A stretch of DNA of 64,000 nucleotides from Alphaproteobacteria bacterium (GCA_005883305.1 VBAC01000001.1:992001-1056000), one strand, 5' to 3'; numbered from the stretch's first letter, positions 29,739 to 42,197 are shown. Notes: a model not told the origin generated them from the sequence alone. Made by a program: numbers and translations.

Positions 29739-31379
29739 TCAGAGCACGCCTTCACGCTCCCCGGGCTGACTGGGGATCGGGAGGTAGAGCGCGAAGCGCG
29801 ACTCGTCGACGACCAGCGCGCCGCCGACCGCCTCGGCGAGATTGCGGATCAGCCTCAGCGCGAAGCCGAGCCCCAGCGCCGGAGCCGCGGGCCAATCGCC
29901 GTCGGGGCTGTAGCCGGGATCGAGCAGCTCGCCCTCGTTCACCCCGGCGATCGCCTCCGGCCGGCCGACAGTGAGGCAGAGCATCGTGCCCTCGCCTCGA
30001 GCCCGCAGCCCAAGGCTCGTGCTGATCGTTTCGCCCGGCCGGGCCAGGCCGATCGCTCCGCCGAGCAGGCGCGAGACCATCCGCTCGCCGACCCCCGGCG
30101 CGACCAGGACCGGCGGCAGCTCGCCGACGATCTCGGCGGCGAGATGCGCGCCGCGCTCCTCGGCCAGGCGGCCATACGCCTCGTTCATCCGGGCAAAGAG
30201 CGAGGCGGCGTCGATCCGGCTGTCCTCGACCTCGAAGCGCCGCGTTTCCAGCCGGGCGGCGGTATCGAGATCCTCGACCGCGCCGAGCAGGCTGCGGGCC
30301 TGGCCGGCGATCTCCGCCGCATTGTCCCTGTAGGGCGCCGCGGCGGGGCCGAGATACTGGCCCTCGATCATCTCGGCGAAGCCGATGATCGCGTTGAGCG
30401 GCGTTCGCAGCTCGTGGATCAGCTGGCGCAGCGATTCGGCCGGGAGCTCGGTCCCGAACACGCCCACGGGCTTGGTGAGGTTATTGGCGACCTCGTCGAT
30501 CCGCGGCCGCCGCGCCGTGCCGCGATAGCCGAGAAAGTTGCCGCGCTGGGGATCGAAATAGGGAACTCCGGAGATTCGCCAGTCGCCCCCCGCCGGCCCC
30601 GCCCCCGCGACGTTGAAGCGGGCGTCGCGAAAGGGCGCGCGCTTCTCGAACGCGCCTGCGGCCTGGCCGTCGACTCCGTAATGGCCGCGCCCGGCGATCG
30701 AGGCGATGCTCTGTCCGACCAGCGCCCCGCGCGGCGCGCCCTCGACCCAAAGGATGACTCCGTCCGACCCCGTTTCCCAGCGAAAGCCGTCGAGGTGGGC
30801 CTCGACCGGATGGGGACCCTCGCCCGGCGGCTGCCGGCGCTGCTTGCGGAAGGCCTCGATCCGAGCGACCAGATCGCGGATCTGCGAGTCGCTTTCGTCC
30901 GTCGCTTCGGGCGCGGACACCGGCGCTCCGTCCGGGATGCTGTCGCCGCGCTCGAGCACGAGATCGCCCGGGCCGAACGCGCTCAACGCGTGCTTCACTT
31001 CCGGGTCGAGATCGTCGCGGTGGCGAAGCAGGGCCCGCGCGGCGGGGCCAAGCCTTGGCAGCACTTCGAACCAGGAATCGCGGTCGAGCCGCGCCCGGGC
31101 GATCAGCGGCGCGGCGATCGATGCCTGGTCCTCAGCGAAGAAAGCGAGCAAATCGGGCGCGACTTCCCGGCCGGCGAGCGCTCTGGCCGCCTGCCGCCGG
31201 GCCGCCGGATCGATAGCGGCGCGGGTGTCGCGAAGGACTCGAAAGGCTTCGTCACGCTCGGTCGAATCGGCGCCGGGCTGGGCGAGCAGGTCGACGAGTT
31301 GGCGCCAGCGCGCGGACGTCCTGTCCGCGCGGTCGGCGGGCATGGACAATACGGTCGCGATGCGGTCGTCGAAGCGCAT
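29739..31379 (-). CDS. HisKA-domain sensor kinase with degenerate ATPase region
   Basis: The 546-residue protein lacks membrane segments. A helical Ala/Arg-rich N-terminus (1-180) is followed by a PAS-like part (about 190-310, with WRISGVPYFDPQRGNFLGYRG), then a clear H-box, LIHELRTPLNAIIGFAEMIEG. The region that should be the HATPase lacks an N-box Asn (GERMVSRLLGGAIGLARPG stands in its place) and has only a weak glycine-rich segment, ALGLGFALRLIRNLAEAVGG. It may be a phosphotransfer or pseudokinase protein, or a very diverged kinase. No response regulator is adjacent. Confidence 0.75.
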   Translation of the reverse strand: MRFDDRIATVLSMPADRADRTSARWRQLVDLLAQPGADSTERDEAFRVLRDTRAAIDPAARRQAARALAGREVAPDLLAFFAEDQASIAAPLIARARLDRDSWFEVLPRLGPAARALLRHRDDLDPEVKHALSAFGPGDLVLERGDSIPDGAPVSAPEATDESDSQIRDLVARIEAFRKQRRQPPGEGPHPVEAHLDGFRWETGSDGVILWVEGAPRGALVGQSIASIAGRGHYGVDGQAAGAFEKRAPFRDARFNVAGAGPAGGDWRISGVPYFDPQRGNFLGYRGTARRPRIDEVANNLTKPVGVFGTELPAESLRQLIHELRTPLNAIIGFAEMIEGQYLGPAAAPYRDNAAEIAGQARSLLGAVEDLDTAARLETRRFEVEDSRIDAASLFARMNEAYGRLAEERGAHLAAEIVGELPPVLVAPGVGERMVSRLLGGAIGLARPGETISTSLGLRARGEGTMLCLTVGRPEAIAGVNEGELLDPGYSPDGDWPAAPALGLGFALRLIRNLAEAVGGALVVDESRFALYLPIPSQPGEREGVL

Positions 31380-31462
31380 GGATCAGGCCTACTCGCGCGC
31401 GCCCGGGCGCAAAAGCGCCTAATTCGCCGCGTCGCAAAGTGGGACGCCGCCAGGGGCCTTCC

Positions 31463-32707
31463 CTACCCCCGACGCGAGAGCCAGAGCATCCACAATTGAG
31501 CGAGCTCCGCGCGCGGGCCGGTGACGGCACGGAACGCCGCCTCGGCCTCCGCGCGCTGGCCGCCAAGCGCGAGCGCCTCGCCGAGCCGCATGTTGGCGAG
31601 ATTCGCATCCGCCGCGCCCTTTTGCAGGGCCGCCCGGTAAAGCTCGGCCGCCTCGGCATATTGGCCGTAGCTGAAGAAGGCGTCGCCGGTGCGAAGGGCC
31701 GCTGTGGCGTTGCTTCCGGCCAGCGCCGCCGTGCGCTCGCCGGCCAGCGTCGGGCGATCGCTGGCGATTCTCTGGGTAGCGGTGGCGAGCCGCTCGCGCG
31801 CCCAGCCGGCATTGGTCGCGATCGCGTTTCGGGCGAGGCCTTCGTCGAGCACTGCCTTGACCTCGCCGAACATGGCGCCCTCCATCGCGGCATTGGCATA
31901 TTCGACATAGTCGCGCTCGGCCGACATCGCTCCGACCGCCCGCATCAGGCGGTAGATGTCGAGCTTGGCGCCCGGGCCGCCATTGCCCATCTCGCCATAG
32001 ATGACGAGCGCGTCGTGCCAGTTGCTCGGAGTCGGGAAAGCGGTGACGAGGTCGCGAACGTAGGTGATGGCCTGCGGTCCCATCCGGCCGCGATAGGCCG
32101 CCGTCAGAAGCCGCTTGCGAAGGTCTTCTGTAATCGGCCTGCCCGCCTGCTGCTCGGCCTGGGCGATCTGCTGATAGATCTGCAGCGCGCCAGCCCAGTC
32201 CTGCTGGCCCATACGGGCCTGCGCCATCCGCATCCGGGCATTCGGATCGTTGGGATTGAGCGCGGCGAGCTGCGCCAGCGCACGATCGGCCTTGGCCTGG
32301 TCGCCGGCAGCGGCGGCGAGCCGCGCCTGGTTTTCCAGCAGTCCCGGCATTTCCGCCGGAAGCGCTCCGCCCGAAGCGATCAGGTCGTCGATCGCGCGCG
32401 CCTGCAATTGCGTGTCGTTGGTGTTGAGGCCGATTCGGAGCCTCACCTGGGCGACGATATATTTGGCATCCGCGCCGCTGACGGCGGCGTCGGCGGCGGG
32501 AAGCGCCGCAGCGGCGGCGGCCCAGTCGTTGTTGCCGACCGCCTGGAGGACCGGCTGAAGCGCGGTCCGCTCGCCGCGGCTAAGATTGTACTGCCGTTCG
32601 GGCTGGGCGGGCGCTTGTGGAGCGGCCGGAGCCGCGGGGGGCTGGGCGAAGGCCGCGGACGCGCTCGTCGCGAGCAGGGCGGCCAGAACGGCCTTCGAAA
32701 TCCTCAT
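31463..32707 (-). CDS. Exported helical-repeat (TPR-like) protein, copy 1
   Basis: The 414-residue protein starts at MRISKAVLAALLATSASAAFAQ, a clear signal peptide. A Pro/Ala linker leads to helical repeats of TPR/Sel1 character, for example around QLAALNPNDPNARMRMAQ and AEAAFRAVTGPRAELAQLW. It is a paralogue of the next gene (32749-34005): both share the YNLSR/INVSRDE block, GPQAI, the FDEG/LDEG block and the closing TGPRAELA. It is probably a periplasmic scaffold; no enzyme motif is present. Confidence 0.75.
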   Translation of the reverse strand: MRISKAVLAALLATSASAAFAQPPAAPAAPQAPAQPERQYNLSRGERTALQPVLQAVGNNDWAAAAAALPAADAAVSGADAKYIVAQVRLRIGLNTNDTQLQARAIDDLIASGGALPAEMPGLLENQARLAAAAGDQAKADRALAQLAALNPNDPNARMRMAQARMGQQDWAGALQIYQQIAQAEQQAGRPITEDLRKRLLTAAYRGRMGPQAITYVRDLVTAFPTPSNWHDALVIYGEMGNGGPGAKLDIYRLMRAVGAMSAERDYVEYANAAMEGAMFGEVKAVLDEGLARNAIATNAGWARERLATATQRIASDRPTLAGERTAALAGSNATAALRTGDAFFSYGQYAEAAELYRAALQKGAADANLANMRLGEALALGGQRAEAEAAFRAVTGPRAELAQLWMLWLSRRG

Positions 32708-32748
32708 CGAACAGTCTCCTGTAGTGCGAAAACGCCTTGAATCCGTTG

Positions 32749-34005
32749 TCACGCGGCCGGGCGACGGGCGAGCCAGGCCAGCCAGAAACCGGCGAGCTCC
32801 GCGCGCGGCCCCGTCACGGCGTGCAGCGCCGCTTCGGCCTCGGGCCTCCGACCGGCGAGCGCGAGCGACGCGCCGAGCCGGCTGTTCACGAGATTTGGGT
32901 CCTCGCCGCCTTTCTGCAAGGCCAGGCCGTAAAGTTCGGCGGCCTCGGCATATTGGCCGGCGGCGAAATGCGCGTCCGCGGCGGCCCGCGCCTGGGCGCC
33001 GGTGCCTGCGGTCGCCTGCGCCCGAAGGCGGGGCAGCGCCGCGCGCGCTGCGACGGCCTGGCGGTTGGCCGCGGCGATCGCCTGCGCCACCGCGGGCTTG
33101 GTCGAATCGAGCATCTGGCGCGATACGCCCTCGTCGAGGAAGATCTTCGCTTCGCCGGGCGAGGTCGTCGTCAGCACCTGTGCAGCCTCGAGATAGTCGC
33201 GCTCCCCGGCGAGCGCGCCTGACGCGCGCATCAGCCGGCCGATATCCAGCCGAAGCTCGGCGTCGCCGGCGGCGGCAACGTCCCGATAGACGAGCAAGGC
33301 GTCGCGCCAATTGACCTGGCTCGGATAGGCCGCGACCAGCGAGCGCGCGAGGGCGATCGCCTGCGGGCCGAGCTGGGCGAGACCGAGCGGCGGCCGCGTG
33401 GCATCGTAAGCGACCGCGACCGCACGCCGGTGCAGGCTCTCCGGAGAGGCTCGGCCGGCGGCGCGATTGGCCTCGATCGCGCGGCTGAACAGCTGCACGG
33501 CGAGCTCGCGGTCGGCCGCGGCCGTCTGCCGGCGATTCACCCGCGACTTGAACTGGGCATAGTCGGTCAGGGCCTCGACGTTGTTCGGAGCGGCCTCGAC
33601 TGCGCGAGCGAGCAGGCGCTCGGTCCGCGCCATGTCACCCGCGCCATAGGCCCGGGACGCCTGGTTGGCGAGGAGTGAGGCCATTTCATCGGGTGGGGCG
33701 AGACCGCTCTCGACCAAGGCGTCGACCGCCTGGTTGTACAGCTGCGCATCGCTTCGGGAGCGCGCGATATCGAGCTGGTAGCGGGCGACGGCATAGCGCC
33801 CCTCGGCGCTGCGCGACGCGGCACGGGCGGCGGCGAGCGCCGCGTCCTGGGCCGGCCGATTGGGCTGCGCGGCGGCCGCCGCCAAGACGTTGATCGCATT
33901 TTCTTCGTCGCGGCTGACGTTGATCGTGCGCGGCGCCTGCCCGACCTGCGCGCTCGCCCCGCCTGCCACCAGCACTGCCGCAAGGACGGCCCTCGAAAGC
34001 TTCAT
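32749..34005 (-). CDS. Exported helical-repeat (TPR-like) protein, copy 2
   Basis: The 418-residue protein starts at MKLSRAVLAAVLVAGGASAQ, a signal peptide; an ATG at 34020 would add five residues. Helical repeats run through most of the sequence (for example RAVEAAPNNVEALTDYAQF, then AEAALHAVTGPRAELAGFW at the end). It is co-directional with, and 41 bp upstream of, its paralogue, so a tandem duplication followed by divergence is likely. The function is unknown. Confidence 0.75.
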   Translation of the reverse strand: MKLSRAVLAAVLVAGGASAQVGQAPRTINVSRDEENAINVLAAAAAQPNRPAQDAALAAARAASRSAEGRYAVARYQLDIARSRSDAQLYNQAVDALVESGLAPPDEMASLLANQASRAYGAGDMARTERLLARAVEAAPNNVEALTDYAQFKSRVNRRQTAAADRELAVQLFSRAIEANRAAGRASPESLHRRAVAVAYDATRPPLGLAQLGPQAIALARSLVAAYPSQVNWRDALLVYRDVAAAGDAELRLDIGRLMRASGALAGERDYLEAAQVLTTTSPGEAKIFLDEGVSRQMLDSTKPAVAQAIAAANRQAVAARAALPRLRAQATAGTGAQARAAADAHFAAGQYAEAAELYGLALQKGGEDPNLVNSRLGASLALAGRRPEAEAALHAVTGPRAELAGFWLAWLARRPAA

Positions 34006-34167
34006 GCAACGCGCCTCCACCAGCGAATCCGTCCGCCGAGGGACGGGAGGGCCGTGGCTTTAGCGCCATGACCCCATGGTTGCTAGGTCTCGTCCACTGA
34101 ACGCCTCTTGAACCGCGCCGAAGGGGCTGGTCATCGCGGCGATCCGCTTTATCTAGGGAAGGCTCCT

Positions 34168-34193
34168 CGCGTGTGCGCGCGTGCACGCGCGCG
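34168..34193. other. Alternating purine-pyrimidine tract with 18-bp palindrome upstream of gyrA
   Basis: Twenty-six bases alternate pyrimidine and purine without interruption, mostly CG and TG steps. They contain a perfect loop-free palindrome at 34175-34192. Such tracts form left-handed Z-DNA or a cruciform under negative supercoiling. It ends 95 bp before the gyrA start, in the 283-bp gap after the repeat-protein genes, which holds no gene that I can see. Confidence 0.6.
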
Positions 34194-34288
34194 GGGTGGC
34201 CCTGGCGGCGCGTATCGGCTAGGGTGCTCCCCGCATCGCCGGCGCGACCCTCGCGCCCTCCTCAATTACGCATTTTCAGGAACATCCA

Positions 34289-37047
<2,759 letters not shown>

Positions 37048-37051
<4 letters not shown>

Positions 37052-37362
37052 CCGCGCCTCCCGCGACCGCATGGAAGATTTTGACCGTCGACGAGTGGGC
37101 AAGCTTCCAGGCTTCCGGGCGGTTCGAAGGCTCCCCGGCCGATCGCGCCGACGGATTTATTCATCTGTCGGCGGAGGATCAGATCGAAGGCACGATCGCC
37201 AGGCATTTCACGGGACGGACGGACCTCGTCTTTGCCGAAATCGACCTCACCGTTCTGGGTGAAGCCGTCAAATGGGAGGTCTCGCGCGGCGGCGCCCTGT
37301 TCCCGCATCATTACGGTGCGCTGCCGCTGGAGGCCGTCCGCGCCGCCCGCGCTCAATCGTAG
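37048..37362 (+). CDS. DUF952 family protein
   Basis: The 104-residue protein starts at GTG 37048, overlapping the gyrA stop by 4 bp. Characteristic blocks are WKILTVDEW, RADGFIHLSAEDQI, FAEIDLTVLG and FPHHYGALPL. The family is small, cytoplasmic and of unknown function, with a fold resembling ADP-ribosyl-transfer proteins. Its last 10 bp overlap the convergent lipoprotein gene. Confidence 0.85.
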
Positions 37363-37724
37363 ACGAACAGGATGAAGTGACCGCAGGTGCCGAGGCCGAT
37401 AGTGCGGCCTTCCACCGTCATCACCTGAGCGTTCGCCGGAATCTCGTGCACGCGACCGCGGACCGTCACGTCATTGCCGCCGCTGGCCTGGAGCTCGTGC
37501 ATCATCTGCGCCGGAAGCGAGACGCTGACGCAGCGCCCGCCGGCGAGATCGAGCTTGCCCATCCACGCCTGCCCCGCCTGGACCGGAACCATGTGCCCGC
37601 GAAGGGTGCACATGCGCACTGCCGAGCATTGCTCGTAGGTCATCGGCTCGTGAACGGTCTCGCACGAAGCCAGCGGCGGTATCGCCATGGGCAGCGCGAG
37701 GAGCAGCAGCGATTTCGATCTCAT
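37353..37724 (-). CDS. Small predicted lipoprotein
   Basis: The 123-residue protein starts at MRSKSLLLLALPMAIPPLASC, with a lipobox Cys about 21. The mature part contains Cys residues (CSAVRMCTLRG, GGRCVSVSL, GTCGHFIL) and beta-type strands such as DVTVRGRVHEIP and MTVEGRTIGLG, suggesting a small beta-barrel or OB-like fold. I do not recognise a named family. It overlaps the DUF952 gene by 10 bp, tail to tail. Confidence 0.7.
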   Translation of the reverse strand: MRSKSLLLLALPMAIPPLASCETVHEPMTYEQCSAVRMCTLRGHMVPVQAGQAWMGKLDLAGGRCVSVSLPAQMMHELQASGGNDVTVRGRVHEIPANAQVMTVEGRTIGLGTCGHFILFVYD

Positions 37725-37789
37725 GCAACCGATCATGCCGGTAGAAGCGCTCGGCTGAACTCGGGAATCACCCCGATTTGCGGCGGAAT

Positions 37790-38221
37790 TCAGCAGTAAA
37801 GATCGACCGCCTCCCAATCCGGGATCACCGTTTCACGAAGCGGCGTGCGGTGGCAGTGCGCCGGGTCGCGCTCGAAGCAGAGCAAGGCGGAGGGCTTTTC
37901 CTCGGCGAGCGCGACCATCTGCGCAGCCTGCGCGCCGGCTTCGGGCGTTTCGAGCTGAGCGGCATAAATCCGCTCCATCTCCGCCATCCGCCCCTTGCGC
38001 GCCGCCTCGCGGCCGGCGGGCGGGGTGCCGAGCGCCTTAAGGTGGACATAGTCGATCCCCGCTTCCCTCAGGCCCGCGGCGAGGACGTTCTTGGAGAAGC
38101 CGGGCTTGCGCGACAGCGGCACCGCGCGGACGTCTATCAAACGCTCGACGCCTGCTGCCTTGAGCGCGGCGATCAGCTCCGGCTGAGTCGCGCCCTCATA
38201 GCCAATGGTGAAAATGCGCAT
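37790..38221 (-). CDS. DUF488 family protein
   Basis: The 143-residue protein starts at MRIFTIGYEGA (ATG 38219-38221). Family blocks are TIGYEGATQPELIAAL, LIDVRAVPLSRKPGFSK, YVHLKALGTP and the C-terminal ALLCFERDPAHCHRT with its Cys and His residues. DUF488 proteins are cytoplasmic and poorly understood. A longer frame from 38284 overlaps the divergent trmFO start and is unlikely. Confidence 0.85.
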   Translation of the reverse strand: MRIFTIGYEGATQPELIAALKAAGVERLIDVRAVPLSRKPGFSKNVLAAGLREAGIDYVHLKALGTPPAGREAARKGRMAEMERIYAAQLETPEAGAQAAQMVALAEEKPSALLCFERDPAHCHRTPLRETVIPDWEAVDLYC

Positions 38222-38261
38222 GGCCTTCCTCCCGAACCGATCCGCGCCTATCTGACCCGCC

Positions 38262-39584
38262 ATGTCCAGCCAAGTCCACATCATCGGCGGCGGCCTCGCC
38301 GGGTCGGAAGCCGCCTGGCAGCTCGCCGAGGCCGGGATCGCCGTCCGCCTTACCGAGATGCGCGGATCGGGCGAGATGACTGCCGCGCATCAGACCGACG
38401 CGCTCGCCGAGCTGGTCTGCTCGAACAGCTTCCGCTCGGACGATGCCGAGAACAATGCCGTCGGCCTGCTCCATGCGGAAATGCGCGCGCTGGGCTCGCT
38501 GATCATGTCGGCGGCCGACGCGCACAAGGTCCCGGCGGGCTCCGCGCTGGCGGTCGATCGCGACGGCTTCTCCGCCGAGGTGACCGCCCGGCTCAACGCC
38601 CATCCCAATATCAAGATCGTCCGCGAACGGGTCGACGCCCTCCCCGACTCCGGCGCGACCATTGTAGCCACCGGGCCGCTGACCGCCGCTCGACTCGCCG
38701 AATCGATCGGCGTGGCGACCGGCGCGGAAGCGCTCGCATTCTTCGACGCGATCGCGCCGATCGTTCACCGCGACACGATAGACATGGACATCTGCTGGAT
38801 GGCCAGCCGCTGGGACAAGGGCGAGACCAAGGACTACATCAACTGCCCGATGACCAGGGAGCAGTATCTCGCCTTCCATCGGGGGCTGCTCGACGGCGAG
38901 AAGACCGAGTTCAAGCAGTGGGAGAAGGACACCCCCTATTTCGAGGGCTGCATGCCGATCGAGGTGATGGCGGCGCGCGGCGAGGATACCTTGCGCTTCG
39001 GACCGATGAAGCCGGTCGGACTCGACGACCCCAGGACGGGGCGCTGGCCCTATGCCGTGGTCCAGCTTCGCCAGGACAATAAGCTCGGCACCTTGTGGAA
39101 CATGGTCGGCTTCCAGACGAAGCTCAAGCATGCCGAGCAGGTGCGGCTGTTCCGCACCATTCCAGGGCTGGAGAATGCCGAATTCGCCCGGCTCGGCGGG
39201 CTGCACCGCAACACATTCATCAATTCCCCTCAGCTGCTGGATTCCACCTTGCGGCTGAAGCAGGCGCCGCACATTCGCTTCGCCGGCCAGATCACCGGCT
39301 GCGAAGGCTATGTCGAATCCGCCGCGGTCGGCCTGATGGCGGGGCGCTTCGCCGCCGCCGAGCTGGAGGGCAAGGCGCTCGCCCCTCCCCCGCCGACCAC
39401 AGCGCTCGGCGCGCTGCTCGGCCACATTACCGGCGGCGCCGACGCGGCGAGCTACCAGCCGATGAACGTCAATTTCGGCCTGATGCCCCCACTCGAAGGG
39501 CCGAAGACGAAAAAGGCCGACCGCAAGAAGCTCTATACCAGCCGCGCGGCGGACGACCTCGAGACTTGGCGGGCCGCGCTCTAA
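38262..39584 (+). CDS. trmFO: Methylenetetrahydrofolate-tRNA-(uracil-5-)-methyltransferase
   Basis: This folate- and FAD-dependent enzyme makes m5U54 in the tRNA T-loop. The 440-residue protein has the FAD-binding [20 protein letters not shown] and the [11 protein letters not shown] block with its Cys. It also has [18 protein letters not shown], with the second Cys, and [19 protein letters not shown]. Length is normal. The TAA stop overlaps the EF-hand gene stop by 4 bp, tail to tail. Confidence 0.95.
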   Translation: MSSQVHIIGGGLAGSEAAWQLAEAGIAVRLTEMRGSGEMTAAHQTDALAELVCSNSFRSDDAENNAVGLLHAEMRALGSLIMSAADAHKVPAGSALAVDRDGFSAEVTARLNAHPNIKIVRERVDALPDSGATIVATGPLTAARLAESIGVATGAEALAFFDAIAPIVHRDTIDMDICWMASRWDKGETKDYINCPMTREQYLAFHRGLLDGEKTEFKQWEKDTPYFEGCMPIEVMAARGEDTLRFGPMKPVGLDDPRTGRWPYAVVQLRQDNKLGTLWNMVGFQTKLKHAEQVRLFRTIPGLENAEFARLGGLHRNTFINSPQLLDSTLRLKQAPHIRFAGQITGCEGYVESAAVGLMAGRFAAAELEGKALAPPPPTTALGALLGHITGGADAASYQPMNVNFGLMPPLEGPKTKKADRKKLYTSRAADDLETWRAAL

Positions 39585-40075
39585 TTCTCGTCGCCGTCGC
39601 CCGCCCGGGCCGCGGGCGCCCCCTGCTGCGCGCAATTGCACCTGGCTTGCCGCGCTGGCGTGCGTCGGCGTGGCGCGGTGGTCGCGAACTCGGCGCGGGT
39701 CAGCGCGCGGTCGTGATCCGAATCCGCGCCGGCGAACTTCTGAAGCGTTCGCGCAGCCCATTCCTCGAAGGAGAGGCGCCCGTCATGATCCGAGTCCAGC
39801 CGCTGGAAGGCGCGTTGGCGCGGGTAGGTCAGCTCGGCCAGAGTGATTCGGCCATCATTGTCCCTGTCGGCGCGGTCGAAGCGCCTCTGCTCGCGCGTTC
39901 GCTCGTCGGCAGATGGCGGCGCGGGCGGCCTGCTTGGATCCGAGGGGGCGGCGGCCGCCTGTTCCGGCGCCTCGGCGATGGTCATCGCCTCGCCCTGAGC
40001 CATTCCCTTCCAGATGAAGAACCCCGCGACACCCAACAGCAATAAAGAACCGGCCCCGGCCGCCTTTCGCAGCAT
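39581..40075 (-). CDS. EF-hand calcium-binding membrane-anchored protein
   Basis: The 164-residue protein starts at MLRKAAGAG after a purine-rich GAGGGAGGACGG site. It has one N-terminal hydrophobic segment ([18 protein letters not shown]), a Pro/Ala linker and three EF-hand loops: [24 protein letters not shown] and a degenerate [12 protein letters not shown] in which the central Gly is lost. It probably sits on the periplasmic face and binds calcium. The C-terminus is Arg/Ala-rich with CNC. Confidence 0.8.
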   Translation of the reverse strand: MLRKAAGAGSLLLLGVAGFFIWKGMAQGEAMTIAEAPEQAAAAPSDPSRPPAPPSADERTREQRRFDRADRDNDGRITLAELTYPRQRAFQRLDSDHDGRLSFEEWAARTLQKFAGADSDHDRALTRAEFATTAPRRRTPARQARCNCAQQGAPAARAGDGDEN

Positions 40076-40146
40076 CCCGTCCTCCCTCGTTCCAACAGCT
40101 TCGAGCAACGGGAAACAAAAAGTCGAGACGAGTCAAGACGCCGCCG

Positions 40147-40797
40147 TCATCCGATCAAGCGATGGAGCATGAGCCGCAGCATTCGGGCCGGAGATCCCTG
40201 CCTTTCCCAAGAATAGGGGCCGCGATCGATGTCCCGCCTGGCAAGCAAAGCAAGGAGAGCGAGCGGCACCGGCTTGCGCGTGGCTCGATCGTCGATCCGC
40301 CGAGCCAGATCGATCGCCGCGCGCGATTCCACCGGATTGCTGCTGCGGCGGGCAAGATCGACCAGGGCCCAGCGCGCGCCGGCTTCGGCCAGCCCACTCT
40401 CATCCGAATCCAACACGCGCGCCGAGAGACGGAACAGCCGCTCGCCCCGAGCGCGTGCGTAAGCCCGAAGGGCCGCCTCGTCCAACGGGCCGTCGGTCAG
40501 CAACTCCGCCCACCCCTCCTCCATCGCCGCCAGATCCCCGCCGCTCACGCCGCGCGTCAAGACCTGCGCGGCGAGCGCCCGGAGCACGGGCTCGGGAGGC
40601 GGCGAATCCGAATCGAGGCGATCGAGCGCCTCGCGCCACCAGGCGAGGCGGATGCGGCTCACCATGGAATCGCGGCCGGCGGCGAGGACGGCGCCCAGGG
40701 TGGCGTCAAGACGCCAGAGGGCCTCAAGCGCGGGCCGGGCGGAGGACGCCGCATAGGCAAGGATGAGCTGGCGATCGGCGTCGAGCGCGACGGTCAG
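40147..40797 (-). CDS. Squalene/phytoene synthase-like protein (apparent CTG start)
   Basis: The 216-residue call begins [16 protein letters not shown] at CTG 40795-40797, which overlaps the pdhB TGA as CTGA. No ATG, GTG or TTG lies near; the next ATG ([12 protein letters not shown]) would remove about 50 conserved residues. The [14 protein letters not shown] block matches the squalene/phytoene synthase fold. The Asp-rich metal motifs of true synthases (DXXXD) are not obvious, so catalytic function is doubtful. It ends the eno-ftsB-pdhAB-directed strand group. Confidence 0.72.
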   Translation of the reverse strand: MTVALDADRQLILAYAASSARPALEALWRLDATLGAVLAAGRDSMVSRIRLAWWREALDRLDSDSPPPEPVLRALAAQVLTRGVSGGDLAAMEEGWAELLTDGPLDEAALRAYARARGERLFRLSARVLDSDESGLAEAGARWALVDLARRSSNPVESRAAIDLARRIDDRATRKPVPLALLALLARRDIDRGPYSWERQGSPARMLRLMLHRLIG

Positions 40798-42197
40798 CGG
40801 TAGAGCACCTTCTTCGCCGCGGCGACGACGTCGCCGACCTTGATCAGCGCGAGCTTCTCGAGGTTCGCGGCATAAGGCAGCGGCACGTCCTCGTCGGTGA
40901 CGCGCAACACCGGCGCGTCGAGATCGTCGAAGCCGTCCTCCATCGCGATCGCCATCAGCTCGGCGGAGACCGAGCAGGTCGGCCAGCCCTCCTCGACGCA
41001 CACCATGCGGTTCGTCTTCTTGAGGCTGGCGAGAACGGTCGCGCGATCGAGCGGCCGAAGCGTTCGTAGATCGATCACCTCGGCCTCGATCCCCTCGGCG
41101 GCGAGTCGCTCGGCGGCCTCGAGGCTGACGCCGACGCCGATCGAGTAGCTGACGAGCGTAACGTCCTTGCCCTCGCGAACGACCTTCGCCTTGCCGATCG
41201 GAAGGACGTAATCGTCGATTCTTGGAACCTCGAAGCTTTGCCCATAAAGCAATTCATTTTCGAGGAATACGACCGGGTCTTCAGACCGAATGGCAGCCTT
41301 CAGCAGGCCCTTCGCGTCGGCCGCGCTATAGGGCGCGATGACCACCAGCCCGGGCACCGCGGCGTACCAGGGCCCGTAATTCTGGCTGTGCTGGGCGCCG
41401 ACCCGCGCCGCGGCGCCGTTCGGCCCGCGAAAGACGATCGGACAGCGCATCTGCCCGCCCGACATATAATTGGTCTTCGCGGCGGAATTGATAATATGAT
41501 CAATAGCCTGCATCGCGAAGTTGAAGGTCATGAACTCGACGATGGGGCGCAGGCCGCCCATCGCGGCGCCGGTGCCGACGCCGGCAAAACCATATTCGGT
41601 GATCGGCGTGTCGATCACGCGCTTCGCGCCGAACTCGTCGAGCAACCCCTGGGTGACCTTGTAGGCGCCCTGATATTCGGCGACCTCCTCGCCGATCACG
41701 AAGACCCGCTCGTCGGCGCGCATTTCCTCGGCCATCGCGTCGCGAAGCGCCTCGCGGACCGTCGTCTTGACCAGCTCGGTGCCCGCAGGAACGTCCGGGT
41801 CGTCGTGCGTGTGGGCGACGGCGGTGACGAGATCGCGCGCGGCGGTCTCCATCTGGTGCGGCGTGACGTCCGAATGAACCTCGGTCTTCTGATCGCTCGG
41901 CTGCTCGATCTTCTTTTCCGGCTCGGCGGCGGGCGCCGGTGCGGACACCGCCTCGCCTTCCTCGCCCATGATCGCGATAACCTCGCCGACCTTTACCCCG
42001 TCGCTGCCTTCGGGCACCACGATCTTGGCGATCCGCCCCTCGTCGACCGCCTCGAATTCCATCGTCGCCTTGTCGGTCTCGATCTCGGCGAGAATGTCGC
42101 CGGCGGAGACAGTGTCGCCTTCCTTGACCAGCCACTTGGCGAGCGTGCCCTCCTCCATGGTGGGTGAGAGCGCCGGCATCTTGAGCTCGATCGCCAT
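40794..42197 (-). CDS. pdhB: Pyruvate dehydrogenase E1 beta subunit with N-terminal lipoyl domain
   Basis: The 467-residue protein starts [18 protein letters not shown] lipoyl domain (about 1-80, lipoyl Lys in [10 protein letters not shown]) is joined by an Ala/Pro-rich linker to the E1 beta domain ([44 protein letters not shown]). With PdhA it decarboxylates pyruvate and acylates lipoate. A lipoylated E1 beta is common in alphaproteobacteria. The ATG overlaps the pdhA TGA by one base (TGATG). Confidence 0.96.
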   Translation of the reverse strand: MAIELKMPALSPTMEEGTLAKWLVKEGDTVSAGDILAEIETDKATMEFEAVDEGRIAKIVVPEGSDGVKVGEVIAIMGEEGEAVSAPAPAAEPEKKIEQPSDQKTEVHSDVTPHQMETAARDLVTAVAHTHDDPDVPAGTELVKTTVREALRDAMAEEMRADERVFVIGEEVAEYQGAYKVTQGLLDEFGAKRVIDTPITEYGFAGVGTGAAMGGLRPIVEFMTFNFAMQAIDHIINSAAKTNYMSGGQMRCPIVFRGPNGAAARVGAQHSQNYGPWYAAVPGLVVIAPYSAADAKGLLKAAIRSEDPVVFLENELLYGQSFEVPRIDDYVLPIGKAKVVREGKDVTLVSYSIGVGVSLEAAERLAAEGIEAEVIDLRTLRPLDRATVLASLKKTNRMVCVEEGWPTCSVSAELMAIAMEDGFDDLDAPVLRVTDEDVPLPYAANLEKLALIKVGDVVAAAKKVLYR

